NCBI GenBank assembly: GCA_020736575.1
Contig: JAGPYM010000009.1
Coordinates: forward strand, 558,001 to 622,000
DNA from: Thelonectria olida
Lineage: Eukaryota > Ascomycota > Sordariomycetes > Hypocreales > Nectriaceae
Length of the DNA: 64,000 nucleotides
Reading direction: 5' to 3'
The notes beneath the pieces are model-generated. The model worked only from the letters and a program-made list of their open reading frames with translations, was not told the DNA's origin and did not search any database. Shown here piece by piece: positions 1-10,900 of the stretch (the first letter of the stretch is position 1; the number at the start of each line of letters is the position of its first letter). The position numbers and the translations under genes were made by a program.

Positions 1-542
1 ACCCGAGGCTCCTTCTCAATCCTCGCTGGCATGCGACTCTGGGCTCCTTGTCTCCTCCCGACTCCTCAGTTGATGAGGAACTGGTCCACATGAGACACAC
101 TACGAATGGAATGAATGAGGTAGGACCAGGTCGTTCACGCATCAATCATGCTCACGAGACGATCCTTGCAACAGCTTCAATTATAGTTCCCATTGATTAC
201 TTCTTTTACACATTATCTAGAGCACGCTACAGGTACACGTAGATAGCTATTTACGAATACATGGTGTGCATGGGTGACACTCGTACAAAATAGGCCGTCA
301 TTCCATCGACCCGTGTCCCTCTTTTCCGCCCCTTGCCCATCATGACAACGCCAACCAGGAACCTCCCCGGACATCATGAACCTTTCCCAACATTTCCAAC
401 CCCAATACCCCAAGATATGCAGTCATACATGGATACATACAGGCATACAACCTCTCTAAAAAGCACAATCGTACAATCAGCCGTAGCAATGATACAAAAA
501 AGAAATGGACAGAGGTCCGACCGTCAAGTCGTTGAATCAAAC
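1..542. other. Intergenic, 3' flank of MIP1
   Basis: This stretch lies downstream of the MIP1 stop codon, which is read on the minus strand. Only short overlapping ORFs on both strands are present, none with a recognisable motif. It probably holds the MIP1 3' UTR and spacer DNA. I see no RNA gene or repeat. Confidence 0.5.
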
Positions 543-3500
543 TTAGAGTCTGGAGCTTGGTCGTCCACCCCCAGACTTGGAAGAACCCCTGGTCCACTCC
601 CACCGGTTCTCGCCATTCTTGTAACCGTGCTTGTGCTTCATCACACCCATGGCTTCTGACACCGACATAGGCTCTTCCATGGGCACGAGCTGTGGGTGCG
701 CGCGATATGGCAGTACACTTTGGAGTGACTTCTTGCTGAGCGGCTTCTCCTTCTTGCCCATGACCGCCATGTTAGCCTTCTGCGAGTCCTTGACGATCTC
801 ACGAAGCTCCATGTCGTTATTCGTAATCTGCGCCTTGAGGAAAGGTAGAGTCTCCCCAGCATCCTCCTGCATGGCCTGCATCACAGGAACCCGCGGGGTG
901 AACTCGATGCCATCCAACTTTGGAGCATCCTCGGCCTTTGGAACGATGGATTCGTCAAGCTTGGCCTCGTCACCCAATGCAAGCAACGTCATAATGTCCA
1001 GGCTCTCGCCGGGCGCAATGGGTGTTGGATGACTTGGTGTAATACAATCCATGTCAACCTCCTTCCGCAGAACATGATCGATGTCCACGGCAGAGAAGTA
1101 CGCGCAGGATTGTGGAAGATCGTTGATGCCCATCTGCTGCGCAAACATGGCACGCGTCCAGATGTTCGCCACCTGCAGCGCCATTGCAGCACGGTACTTG
1201 TCTTCGTTCTTAACGAGATATCGGATTTCATCGTGCACTGTGATGGACAACCGAGCATCGAGACTGAATCGTCGAATGAGATAGTCCATGGCGACAATGA
1301 GAAGATGCAGATAATCAACTCCCGATGACTGAATTGCCCAGTTGATGCGCGACGTTAAATACCCGCCCTTATTGACGAATCGCGCCAGGAGCGCCTCAGT
1401 GATGCCGGCACCCAACACGGGCGTTCTCGGTCTCTCCTGTTCAGCAAACTCCTCGAGCTTGTTGAAGACAAAGGACTCGGTTCCTCCCCTCCAGAAAGGC
1501 CGCTTGTGGAGAGCCTTTCGGTTCGTCTTGGTTCCCTTGGTGCTGGCGTATAGCTTTGAGGCTGTATCCATTGTCTGCTTCTCTGACAGGTTGGGGTTGA
1601 ATTGGCGTAATAAGGTCGCAGCAAACTTCAATCCAGCGCCGTAGATACGTCCGTAGTTGAAGACCTTGGCATCGTTTCGCGTGATACCCAGGATGGAAGC
1701 CGTGCGGGAATGGAGATCAGTGCCGGCAGACTTTGTGCCCTCTAGGGTCATGAAGCCAACTGCATTCCCTCCATGTAGCTTGAACGTCGCATCGCCCACC
1801 AAACTAGCAATCCATAGCTCTTCGGAATCCACGTCAGCTCCCACAAAGCTATACCCTTCAGGCGCCTTGACCATGGCCTTCAGCTCGGAACCCACACGGT
1901 TCTTCTTCGCATTGCTCGCTGTAAGCCAAGTATTCTCGACGGCTCGACGCGTAATTGTTCCCATCGGGATGACTTGGGGAAGAATGAAGCCTTTACCAGT
2001 AGCACTGCTTGATCTTCTTCGCCCACGTTTCCGAGGCTTCAGATCATCCTCGTAGACGACCATTTGGGACTTGATTCTGTCTCGAGCACTGATCCAGTAT
2101 GAACACGATGCGTTCATGTCAAGCGCTTCTTTAGCATACGGGTACTGGGAAGAAAGAGTTCCATTTTCGAAATAGCCCAAATAAGACTTGGCCATAGGGT
2201 TCACGCAACGGGAGGTAGGACCATCTTTATGAGGAAGTTTGAAGTAGGCATGAGCTCGGTTGTCTCGTAGAGCAGGTTCAGTTTCGTCAAACTCGCAACG
2301 AATCATCTGCCTTTCAGCGTATTTGGCTGTTTCTCCTCTTGGGACCCGGAACGTCCAACCGTATTTGTCGGACCAAAATAGAGGGTGCCCATCCCAGCAA
2401 AGCTTTAGCAGGAGTGGTGCAATGCGCGTGCGCACAGTGATGCCGATGGGCGCAGCATTCGTTGCAAAGAGATCCTTGTACCACTTGGGCATTCCCGGCT
2501 TCTTCTGTCTTGCTGCAGGCCGTGGGGGGTCGTTCTTCCGCTTTCCCTTGACCATTTTGATTTCTTGGCCGGACCAGTCCAGTTGCTGCATCCAAGGATC
2601 ATCTTGCCATTGTTCCGGGTCACCTTTGATTTCCAGTGCCTTGTCTGTCAAGCCAATGAGTCGTTCCTGAACCCCCTCGGAGAGCTGGTGGTAAGTAGCC
2701 TCGGTGTTGGCGATGTATGCGTCCCAGGATTTGTTTACAGGCAAAATAACGGAGGAGAGATGGCGTAACGCGGCAAAACTGACTGGATGCGGGCAAACGC
2801 TTAGGAAATTAGGAAAGACGATTCGGTAAATTCGATGGGTGACTGAAACATCTGCTGCGCAGTAGTCCAGAAGTTCGTCCAATTTTTCCAAAATGCCATC
2901 GCGGTCTAGCGTACCAAAATCATCACGGACGGCCTTGTCGATGTTGAGGTTCAGATGGAACTTTGCAACGTCCCGGAGGGAATTGACCGAACTTCGTTCG
3001 ACCCATAGTTCGTCTTCGTCATTCATACCCGGGTTCTTTAATAACTCTGCAAGCTGGTGATCGGGGGTTTCATTGGCGATACGTTCCCTTAGCTCTCGGT
3101 TCTTCTTGTACTTCATCCAGGTTGGCCTTTGTTGGGAACACATGCCGTTGACAGCAACGTGCAGAGACATTGTATCCATGAACGCATTCTTCGTCTGCTT
3201 GACATCGTATTCTTCCAAAATTCGAGCCCGATCGAACCCTACATTGTGCCCTACAATGATGCGCTCTTTCGTTGGGTCACCAAGCGGGATAAGTTGGCGA
3301 TCGTTCGTGGTTTCGCCTAGAAGCCATGGAGACAACCACGCATACCAAGCCGTCGGGCTCAATGCGCATGCCATGACCGCAAATGGGCTCTCTTTCCACA
3401 TAACCTCGGTATCAAAGCACAGCAGTGTGTCGTCCGGCACATCCACTTTCTCGGATCGTCCGTCGGGATAGTATTTGGTCCAACCACTGCGGCGCACCCA

Positions 3501-4025
3501 TTTTCGAGGTTTCGGGGGAGGGTTGGATCGGGAAAACTGCTTGGCTTGGGTAAGATAAGGTTCTGCGCAGTCGATACCAAGACGTTGGAAGTGTTCGTCC
3601 AGAGTCCGGCCTTGGAGGGGCGGGAGATTGAAGGCGATAGGGTCGGATTTGTCAGTGTTTTTCCCGAGGAGATCGTGACGACGAAGGTGATCTTTTGAGA
3701 GCTCGACAAGCTCAGGAGAGGGCGATTTGCTGCCGTCGGGGAAGATTTGCTTATAGACGTGGGAGCTGAGTTGCTGGACACCAATCTCGTTGTATCGAGC
3801 TTGTGACTGGACTGAGGCGGATTAGATAAGGCAACTTGAGGCATGAGCTCAACGAGACATACCGGCAAGTGTGTTGTGATGCTTCAGCTTCGCTGAGCTG
3901 GTGACGGCAGATATCCATCGTATATGAGCGCGCCAGGCATGGCGACGGAAGGCTTGGTGCCGGGCAATGCGGATGAAACTGGCCGTCGACCCTCGCTGGA
4001 TGTGACCAGCGGCGGGAGAGAACAT
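543..4025 (-). CDS. MIP1: Mitochondrial DNA polymerase gamma catalytic subunit (Mip1)
   Basis: This gene encodes the family A DNA polymerase that replicates and proofreads mitochondrial DNA. Two exons, 4025-3863 and 3811-543, joined across a 51-bp GT-AG intron, give 1143 residues. The N-terminus is rich in Arg, His and Ala with few acidic residues, as expected of a mitochondrial presequence. The 3'-5' exonuclease motifs are intact: Exo I FDTE near 187-190, Exo II VGHNVGFD near 241-248, Exo III YCAADV near 371-376. The polymerase motifs are intact too: motif A VGADVDSEELW near 711-721, motif B RNDAKVFNYGRIYGAG near 766-781, motif C TVHDEIRY near 912-919. A hydrophilic C-terminal extension of roughly 150-200 residues follows the conserved SAVDIDHVLRKEVDMD block; such extensions are known from fungal Mip1. 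It is divergent with SLX8. Identity is secure; the exact start is inferred. Confidence 0.96.
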
Positions 4026-5441
4026 GGCTAGAGAAGGCGTGGTAGCATTACGACGAAAGCTGATAATGGCACCAAGTGTGCGCCTCTAGTAAGTACTAGG
4101 GAACGGATTAAGGGTGGGATCGCACGGTTGAGGGGCAATCTCAGGCAGCAAAAATGGTGATGGCGATGTTGGCGATTGCCAATTTTAGGGGCGTGATTGA
4201 ACCTTCTAAAAATCAACCAAGTGGTGGTGGATGACGGCCATGTCGCATAGCGGTTTGGGTGGGTCAAGTATGAAAGTGGGGAGTCGCAGAAGGAGTGGAG
4301 CAGATCGGATGCGAGGGAAGTGCTTCGGTGAGGAGCCAATAAGAAGCCTCAACTTTAAGTACCCACGCGGCTTTGGCGGGGTAGTTGGTGAGGGAGGTGA
4401 TTGCCATCGAGGCTCATGAGGGGGTTATTTGGAAGGTGAACAAGGTGGGATTTGCAATGCGAAGTCGAAATACATGCGTCTTAGAAGTAAGGTAGTACCT
4501 TGATAAGTCGGCAAGGCCACGCCTTTATTGATCAAGGTGGTCTTTTTTTCCTTTTTCTTTTCCCAAAAATAAATACATCAATAAAAAACCAAAACGAAAT
4601 GTCAGCAACGGTTGGGCCATGCAGGCGAAAGATAATGCAGGTGCCTCTCAAAAAAGGGTGCTGCAGCTCTCTTACTAGCAAACACCATTGCATCCTTTCG
4701 CGAGAAAACGGACGGTGTCTATTGTCTAACTGCTAAATTCTTTGGAGTTGATTGTTGCTCTCAAAGAAAATATACATCAAGGTCCTCTCTTCAAAACCAA
4801 CCGTGGACAAGTTACAAAGCCAGCAGGTGTGTGAAGCCCAACTGCTTTGGACATGCATTTGGATTGTTTTGGGGACAGTTTCTACTTCTCTTGCTGTGAA
4901 GCCATCGACTACCTACCTATTTGTAGGCGCCTAAGATGACGACCCTACGTTTGTTTTGGTTAGAAATGTCTAATACCTACCAATAATACAGATTAGGCCG
5001 TTCAGAATCACGGCGCTGAAATTGGCTGGTAAAAAAAGAAAGCCCTGCCGAGCCCATCGGCTGATCACATTGTCCAATCCATCCATCCATTATGGCCGTC
5101 TCTGCCCTCTTCGGCTGTCCCCTTAATAAGTAACAAATCAATAACCACATCATTTCCCGCCAACGCATCAACAGGAAAACCCTTGGTTCTTCAACAAAAA
5201 TCATTAACTCTCTTTCTGGGTTCCCGCCGTTTCTGACATCTTCTAGCCCGTCATCAAGGTCTAGATTCATCGTCGAGGGTTCGCGCTTTCGCCCGTGCTG
5301 TAGCCGGACCAGCCGCAGCGGCCGAGTCTCTCGCTATACACAAACACCATTCAGAGCAACCTCCACCCCTCCACCATCCATTTCTTGTCTCGTTTGCATT
5401 CACTGTTTATCCCGCGGGTCGCTGAAAGGCGCCACATAACA
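4026..5441. promoter_or_regulatory. Divergent intergenic region between MIP1 and SLX8
   Basis: About 1.4 kb separate the two divergent start codons, so both promoters and 5' UTRs must lie here. The half nearer SLX8 (about 5280-5441) is pyrimidine-rich and ends in a good start context (aacaATGG). The middle is AT-richer (about 4540-4600). Only short ORFs without recognisable motifs are present, and I found no RNA gene. Confidence 0.45.
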
Positions 5442-5870
5442 ATGGACCGCGACCAGGAATTATCTCGCCAAATATTCCGTCAAGTACATGTGCGTCAGGT
5501 CTCATTGGTGAACGGACTTGTCTCTCGCCTTATGCAAGGTTAGATTCTCTATCGCTTTCTCCTTTGCCTCTTTCTTACCCTACTCTTCTTTCTCCCTCCC
5601 TTCTCCCTTGCTACCCTACGTCGTGCGCTGTCGACTCCTGATGCTCATTTGGCCGGGTGAACAGACACCGCTGCCATCTTCGAGTCGTTGGACCATTCGC
5701 CTCATTCTCTTCCTCGTCCTCTCATGTCTGCTCGATTCTACGCCCCCAGGGACCAGAGCCGCGCGCAGGCCGAGGGCGACGGTAGCCGTCAGCCGGTATT
5801 GCCATTGCCTCCTCTGAGATTGGATCCAATAGCCTCACCCCGTCGCCAACAGGCGCCAACCGCACGGACA

Positions 5871-5902
<32 letters not shown>

Positions 5903-7148
5903 AGGAGCTTCGGCCGCCGTGAATCAAGACATCTCAACACACCCTCGACGACAAACACTCACAATCGCCGACATCGTATCGTCAGGGCCAGCTCCCTCGG
6001 CGATGTGGGAAGAAGAAGTCGACTTCGATGACGACGACGGCAGCTTTACCAACCAGCCCCTCCCCCAGACCTCACAGCGCGGCGAGGCAAACAACATCGA
6101 CGACGACCCATACTTGCTGGCGCTTGCTGAGGGCGACTTCTCCTCGCCGTCGACTTATCCATCGTTTAGCCGACACGACTTCTGGAGCCAGGACCAAGTC
6201 TATCCGTACAGCCAGGTCGGTGCTCCGCATCCCCCGACAGGCCAGGTTCCCTTGAACTTGCCGCCGGTGCAGCTGCCTTTAGGCGTCGCTAGAAACAACC
6301 CGGCCCCACCACGCGACCCCTCTGCCGCCTGCATTTCGCCGCAATACCTCTTCAACTCCAACACTAACACCCTTATCAACGTTGCTCCTGCACGCACAAC
6401 ATCACAACTTTCCTCCTCCCCCGTCAACGGCGAATCCCAATCCACCCAACCCTTTGACGATTTCGCCATCACCGACACCCCTTTGACGTCCTTTTCCTCC
6501 GACAACATGCCTCAGACCCGACGCTCATCTCGGGGCACCGCCACCAACCCGATCCAACAAGACGTGCACGTGAACAAACGCCGAAGAACTTCTGTGAACG
6601 CTTCACCCCAAACCCAAGCAAAACGAACGCTGGTCAAAACACCGAGACCACGTCTCACATCAAAGGATATCGACGATTTGATATTTGCGACGCCTCCACC
6701 CCAAGGAACACCCGGTGATGAGCCTTCTTCAGACGACCTACCGACGATCGACTTAACCGAGACGAACGATGTGCCCGAAGATCTCAAGAAACCCGTCGAG
6801 GACAAGCGCGTCAAGCTCTCTGCCTTCCAGTGCGTGATTTGCATGGATGATGCCACCACACTTACAGTAACGCATTGTGGTATGTTGATTTCCATTCCCC
6901 ATTGCATCGCCACTCGCCACGCAGCCTCATTCTGACACATCTTTATAGGCCACCTTTACTGTGCCGATTGCTTGCATCAATCCCTCCACGTTGAAATATC
7001 CAAGGGAAAGTGTCCTATGTGTCGCCAAAAACTGGATATGAAACCAAGAGACTCGTACAATGGTAAGACTAAGGGGTATTGGCCCCTCGAGCTCAAGCTC
7101 ATGACAGCTACCCGCAAAGGAAAGCGCAAGGCTTTTGCCATAGCATGA
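5442..7148 (+). CDS. SLX8: SUMO-targeted E3 ubiquitin ligase RING subunit (Slx8-like)
   Basis: This gene encodes a RING protein matching Slx8, the catalytic partner of Slx5 that ubiquitinates SUMO-modified nuclear proteins. Exons 5442-5538, 5665-6879 and 6949-7148 give 503 residues. The C3HC4 RING starts at about Cys422 (CVICMDD, then CGHLYCADC, then CPMCRQ) and is split by the second intron, so it is complete only after splicing. The tail (KTKGYWPLELKLMTATRKGKRK) is the usual basic end of fungal Slx8 proteins. The long N-terminal part looks disordered. It holds a run of 12 Thr coded by an ACG microsatellite, a basic NKRRR stretch that could be an NLS, and a SUMO-interaction-like PTIDLTE near 392-398. 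The first intron starts GTTAGA, a weaker donor; it is supported because the frame stays open across it. A start inside exon 2 is the alternative. Confidence 0.88.
5871..5900 (+). repeat. (ACG)10 coding microsatellite in SLX8
   Basis: Ten uninterrupted ACG triplets, flanked on each side by ACA, encode the 12-residue poly-Thr run of the SLX8 N-terminal region. Length changes by whole triplets would keep the frame. Confidence 0.95.
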
Positions 7149-7951
7149 AGACTCATCACGAATGAGTCGCTCGCCTTCACATGCGAGCTTCACAGCTTGT
7201 TCTCGACTGGATATTCCCGATGTTCTCGAGATACCGACCGGTTTTCACGCCTGCCTGACTTCCTCGGGCACTTGGCTGCCTCCCAATGAGGATGGGGATT
7301 GTACATATTCATGGACGACAACTGCTTGGCTATGAACTCCCAGACCCAGTGGGGGGAAGAACTCAGAAGGGCCGTGTCTCACATACCCCTGTGGGGATCG
7401 AGGACAAACACGGCCGATTGTTACCTCATGTTGTAACTTTCAACGCACAACAGGACGAATTTAACATCGTCGCAGTGCTGGCGCACGGAGTAAATAGGGA
7501 GGGGAGGGAAGGAAAGACACCTTGGCATGGGAGTCGCCCTCAGGATTCGTATGGCCTCTTTGGGTGGACGGCACCAATGCATAGACTTGTGGCGTCCAGA
7601 GCAGCGGCTTACATACTACCCGCCATGATTGATTATTTTCTGACCCATTATTGCGATCTCCCTAGAACCCTACGTCGTGATGCGCTGTGCAGTTCAGTGT
7701 GTTTTGCTCTGACGATGTAGCAGAGAAAAAGGTGAAATGATGCGAGTTTCGCTTGCTCTACCTAGGTACACGTGTGGTTTCCCACTCTTTCTTTCACAAC
7801 AACATCATAAAAAGGCCAAGGTACACGAAATTTATCCTCCTCAGTTCCCAACGCCGCTCACAAAGAATCTATCCTAACTAAATATGCATGGCTATAGCGG
7901 CCGGTGCCACGTTCTCTCTGGTGAGTCCTCCTATTTTCTCTCATCCCTAAC
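7149..7951. other. Convergent intergenic region between SLX8 and NUP192
   Basis: This region holds the facing 3' ends of SLX8 and NUP192. An ATG-initiated 144-codon ORF (7286-7720, plus) is present but has no recognisable domain and lies where the SLX8 3' UTR is expected, so I treat it as chance. No RNA gene or repeat was seen. Confidence 0.5.
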
Positions 7952-10900
7952 CTAATGGAATAGTCCAGTGTTTTGCTGCTGCCTGGGTTCCGGGATGACC
8001 TCGTTCTCAAACTGCGCCGCGAGTTAGCCATTTGATTGTTCATGTCAGTGAGCCAGTAAAATGAAAAGAACTTACCTCGAGGAAGCCGGTTGCGGCAATG
8101 ATGACCATTAGACCCTCGGCCAACTCCTCCACACGCATATCAAGGCCATCGTCGGCGGTGCCGCTACCAATGCCCGCGCTACGCTTGAGACTGTGGGTGA
8201 CGAGCATGCGATGCTCGGTGAGGAAGCGATGGCCTTGAACAACGTTGTGGCTGCCGCGACTGACGAGGGCGGCGCCGATAATGCGGACCATCTTGGCGAG
8301 CAGGTCGTAGTGCTGCTCGAGGGCGCACGGGTTGGAGCCGTTTGTCTGAAGTTCTGGGTCCGCGGCGAAGAGGCCGGAGTGGTCGAGGGCGCGGAAGAGG
8401 TTGGAGTGGAGGATGTACTTGGCGCCGGCGCGAGTCTGCGCGAGTTCCAAAAGGAGCGCAAGGCGTGCGTTCTGGTAGTTTTGCTGCTCCTTGGTGCCTG
8501 TAGTACGGATTGTAAGTGAGAGAGCTTCTGACGTCTGAGATTGGCAAAACAAACCTGATGAGTAGACTTCTTGCCACTCCTGCATGATATTTCGCAGAGA
8601 GTCGACCGTTATACCAATGAAGTTGAGTCGGTTCAGTGTCTCGACAACATGGTTGTCGTTCTCCTGTCGACCCATGCTGACCAGGGCATTGAGGAAAATG
8701 AGGGCTGCAGTTTGATACTCCGCCTCACCACCATAGGCATCGTCGCAAATCACGTTGATGAGCCTCTCGCCATAGACTTGGATGGTCTTGATGGTCTTTG
8801 GTCGGTTGGAGGTCAAAGGACCTTGGTCCGAGATGCCAGTCAAGTATCGGTAGCAGATCCCGTAGTAAACAGACCTCAGCTCTGAGTTCCCGGCCCACTT
8901 GCCGATGGCCTGGAGGCAGATCTGGAAAAGCTGGTACAGCTTATCACTGACCAAGTTGCCAATTGCCTGACCGTTCTTGTCGTTATCTGAAGCGGCCATG
9001 TCAAGCTTAAAGAGGAGAATCTTGGCCAGCTTTGCCAGCTCCATTGCTTCCTCCGGCCGGTCAGACGCAAAGGCTTCGAGACTTGGGAGAATCGACTGGA
9101 GCGCCTGCAGGAAAAATGAAGTCTGCGCCGTCCCTTTGAAGTCGTTGGACTCAATCATGACGAGCAAAAGCTTGGTCCAGGTTCGTAGCACTTTGAGGCT
9201 CTGAGTGGCAATTTGCTTTTGTCGGTTCGACGATACAAGGAACTCGAGGATCATAGCTTCTTCCCTTTCCACAGCTGCTAAATCCTGAGCGAGAGCCACA
9301 GTGCCCGAATTTTGTCCTTCTCCCCGTTTCAGGAGCAGGATCTCCTTGACGCGATCAAGATTGTAAACGGGATTCGAATCTGCGTCATTCTCTAAGCAGA
9401 CTGACAAGTCGATGTCCTTGTAGAACTGAAGTGGGGGCAGGGCAATGTCCCAGACTCCCTCTGGGAGGAGGAAATCAAAGAGATCGAAGACAGTAGGTAC
9501 TTGGATAGGGGTGTTGCCATCTCCAATAATTTGTCCGTTAAGAGCTTCGAAGATTCGTCGCTTGATGCTAGGCATGCGGCTCTGCGAGATGCTACAGAGC
9601 TCCATGGCGATGTATTCCAGGCTCATGCTTCGCAGAGCCAAGAAATCCAGCAGGGCGACTGCGCCAGCTGTCACAGGAAACTGGACCATGGCCACATTTT
9701 CACCCTCCCACGGCAGATCTGGGTTGATGACAACTTCACGAAGTAAAAGGTGGAAGAGAATCTCATTTTCGCGCAGCTCGTCAATGACGACCGGCGCGGA
9801 GAGAGGAGAGCTCCAAAGAATATGTAGGATGCGCATCACCCGTGACTTGATTGCGATGAGCCACTCACGCATTCCCTGAGCATCGCCCGAGGGAGCTTCC
9901 AAGAGCAGTCTCAGTAAGGTATGGAACAAAGACGTCCTGGAAGCGAAGGTCCCCTTGGGATCAATGGAAAGAGAGTCAACACCACACTTGAAGCCAAGAA
10001 GCAAATGCGCAATGGTAGGCTTCCGAGGAGTCTCTTGCAGACATTGGTGCAAAAAGTCGAGGATGTAGATTTTGGTGATGTAAGCTGGTGAATCCGCCTC
10101 TCTCCCAGATTCAAGTGACGTGATGAGTTCGGAAATAAAAGATCGCGAGATGGCCTCGTGCTCTCCGTTGGCCTCTAGAGCAACAATCGCCTTGTTGCGA
10201 TGAGCATGACGGTTAGACCCTGACCAGATGGCTGTGATCTTAGATGACGACGACATTTTCTCGAGCAGCTTGAGACATGAAAGAGTAACATCTGGGTGTC
10301 CGATACCACAATAGTTTCCAAGGTCAACTACAAGACTCAATTTGGTTACCAGCCCGTCTTCGAAGGAGGCGAAGGCAGCATTAGCCACAGGTGATCGCCG
10401 TTGGCCTGACTGGAGTTTAATGATGGGGCGGACGAGCTCAAGGTAGGTTGCCTGGAGATCGAGAACCTTGGTGATGACCTCGACAGCACGCAGGATGCCC
10501 AAGATGAGCGGCGAATCAGGGGTAGCATTTCCGACATCAACGGGCTCCTGGTGTATAGTGTTGAAAAGTGCCGCCATGACCTTGTCGTTGAACATCCACT
10601 CCATCACCCGAGCAAATGGATGCATTCTAACGTACGTTGCGAGGTCAGTCGTCGAGATGACGGAATCGACGTTGATGTTTGTTTCATTTGCCATGACGAT
10701 GAGGTCCTCATTGAATGTGGCTAAACAAGTAAGCATGAAGTCCAGGCAGCTGAGTCGAAGCACACGCGTTTGGTTTGCGTCCGGCAACTCGTTCGCCTTG
10801 GACGCAAAGACAAGTCCCATGACAAAGTCCACGTACACCTCAATGCCCGGCATACGGAATGCTGAGCCTAGATTTTCTGGGAAGGGAAGGCCGTCATTGA

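Noticed and set aside
7286..7720. 144-codon ATG ORF after SLX8
   Set aside because: No domain, lies in the expected 3' UTR, and has no visible splice or promoter context.
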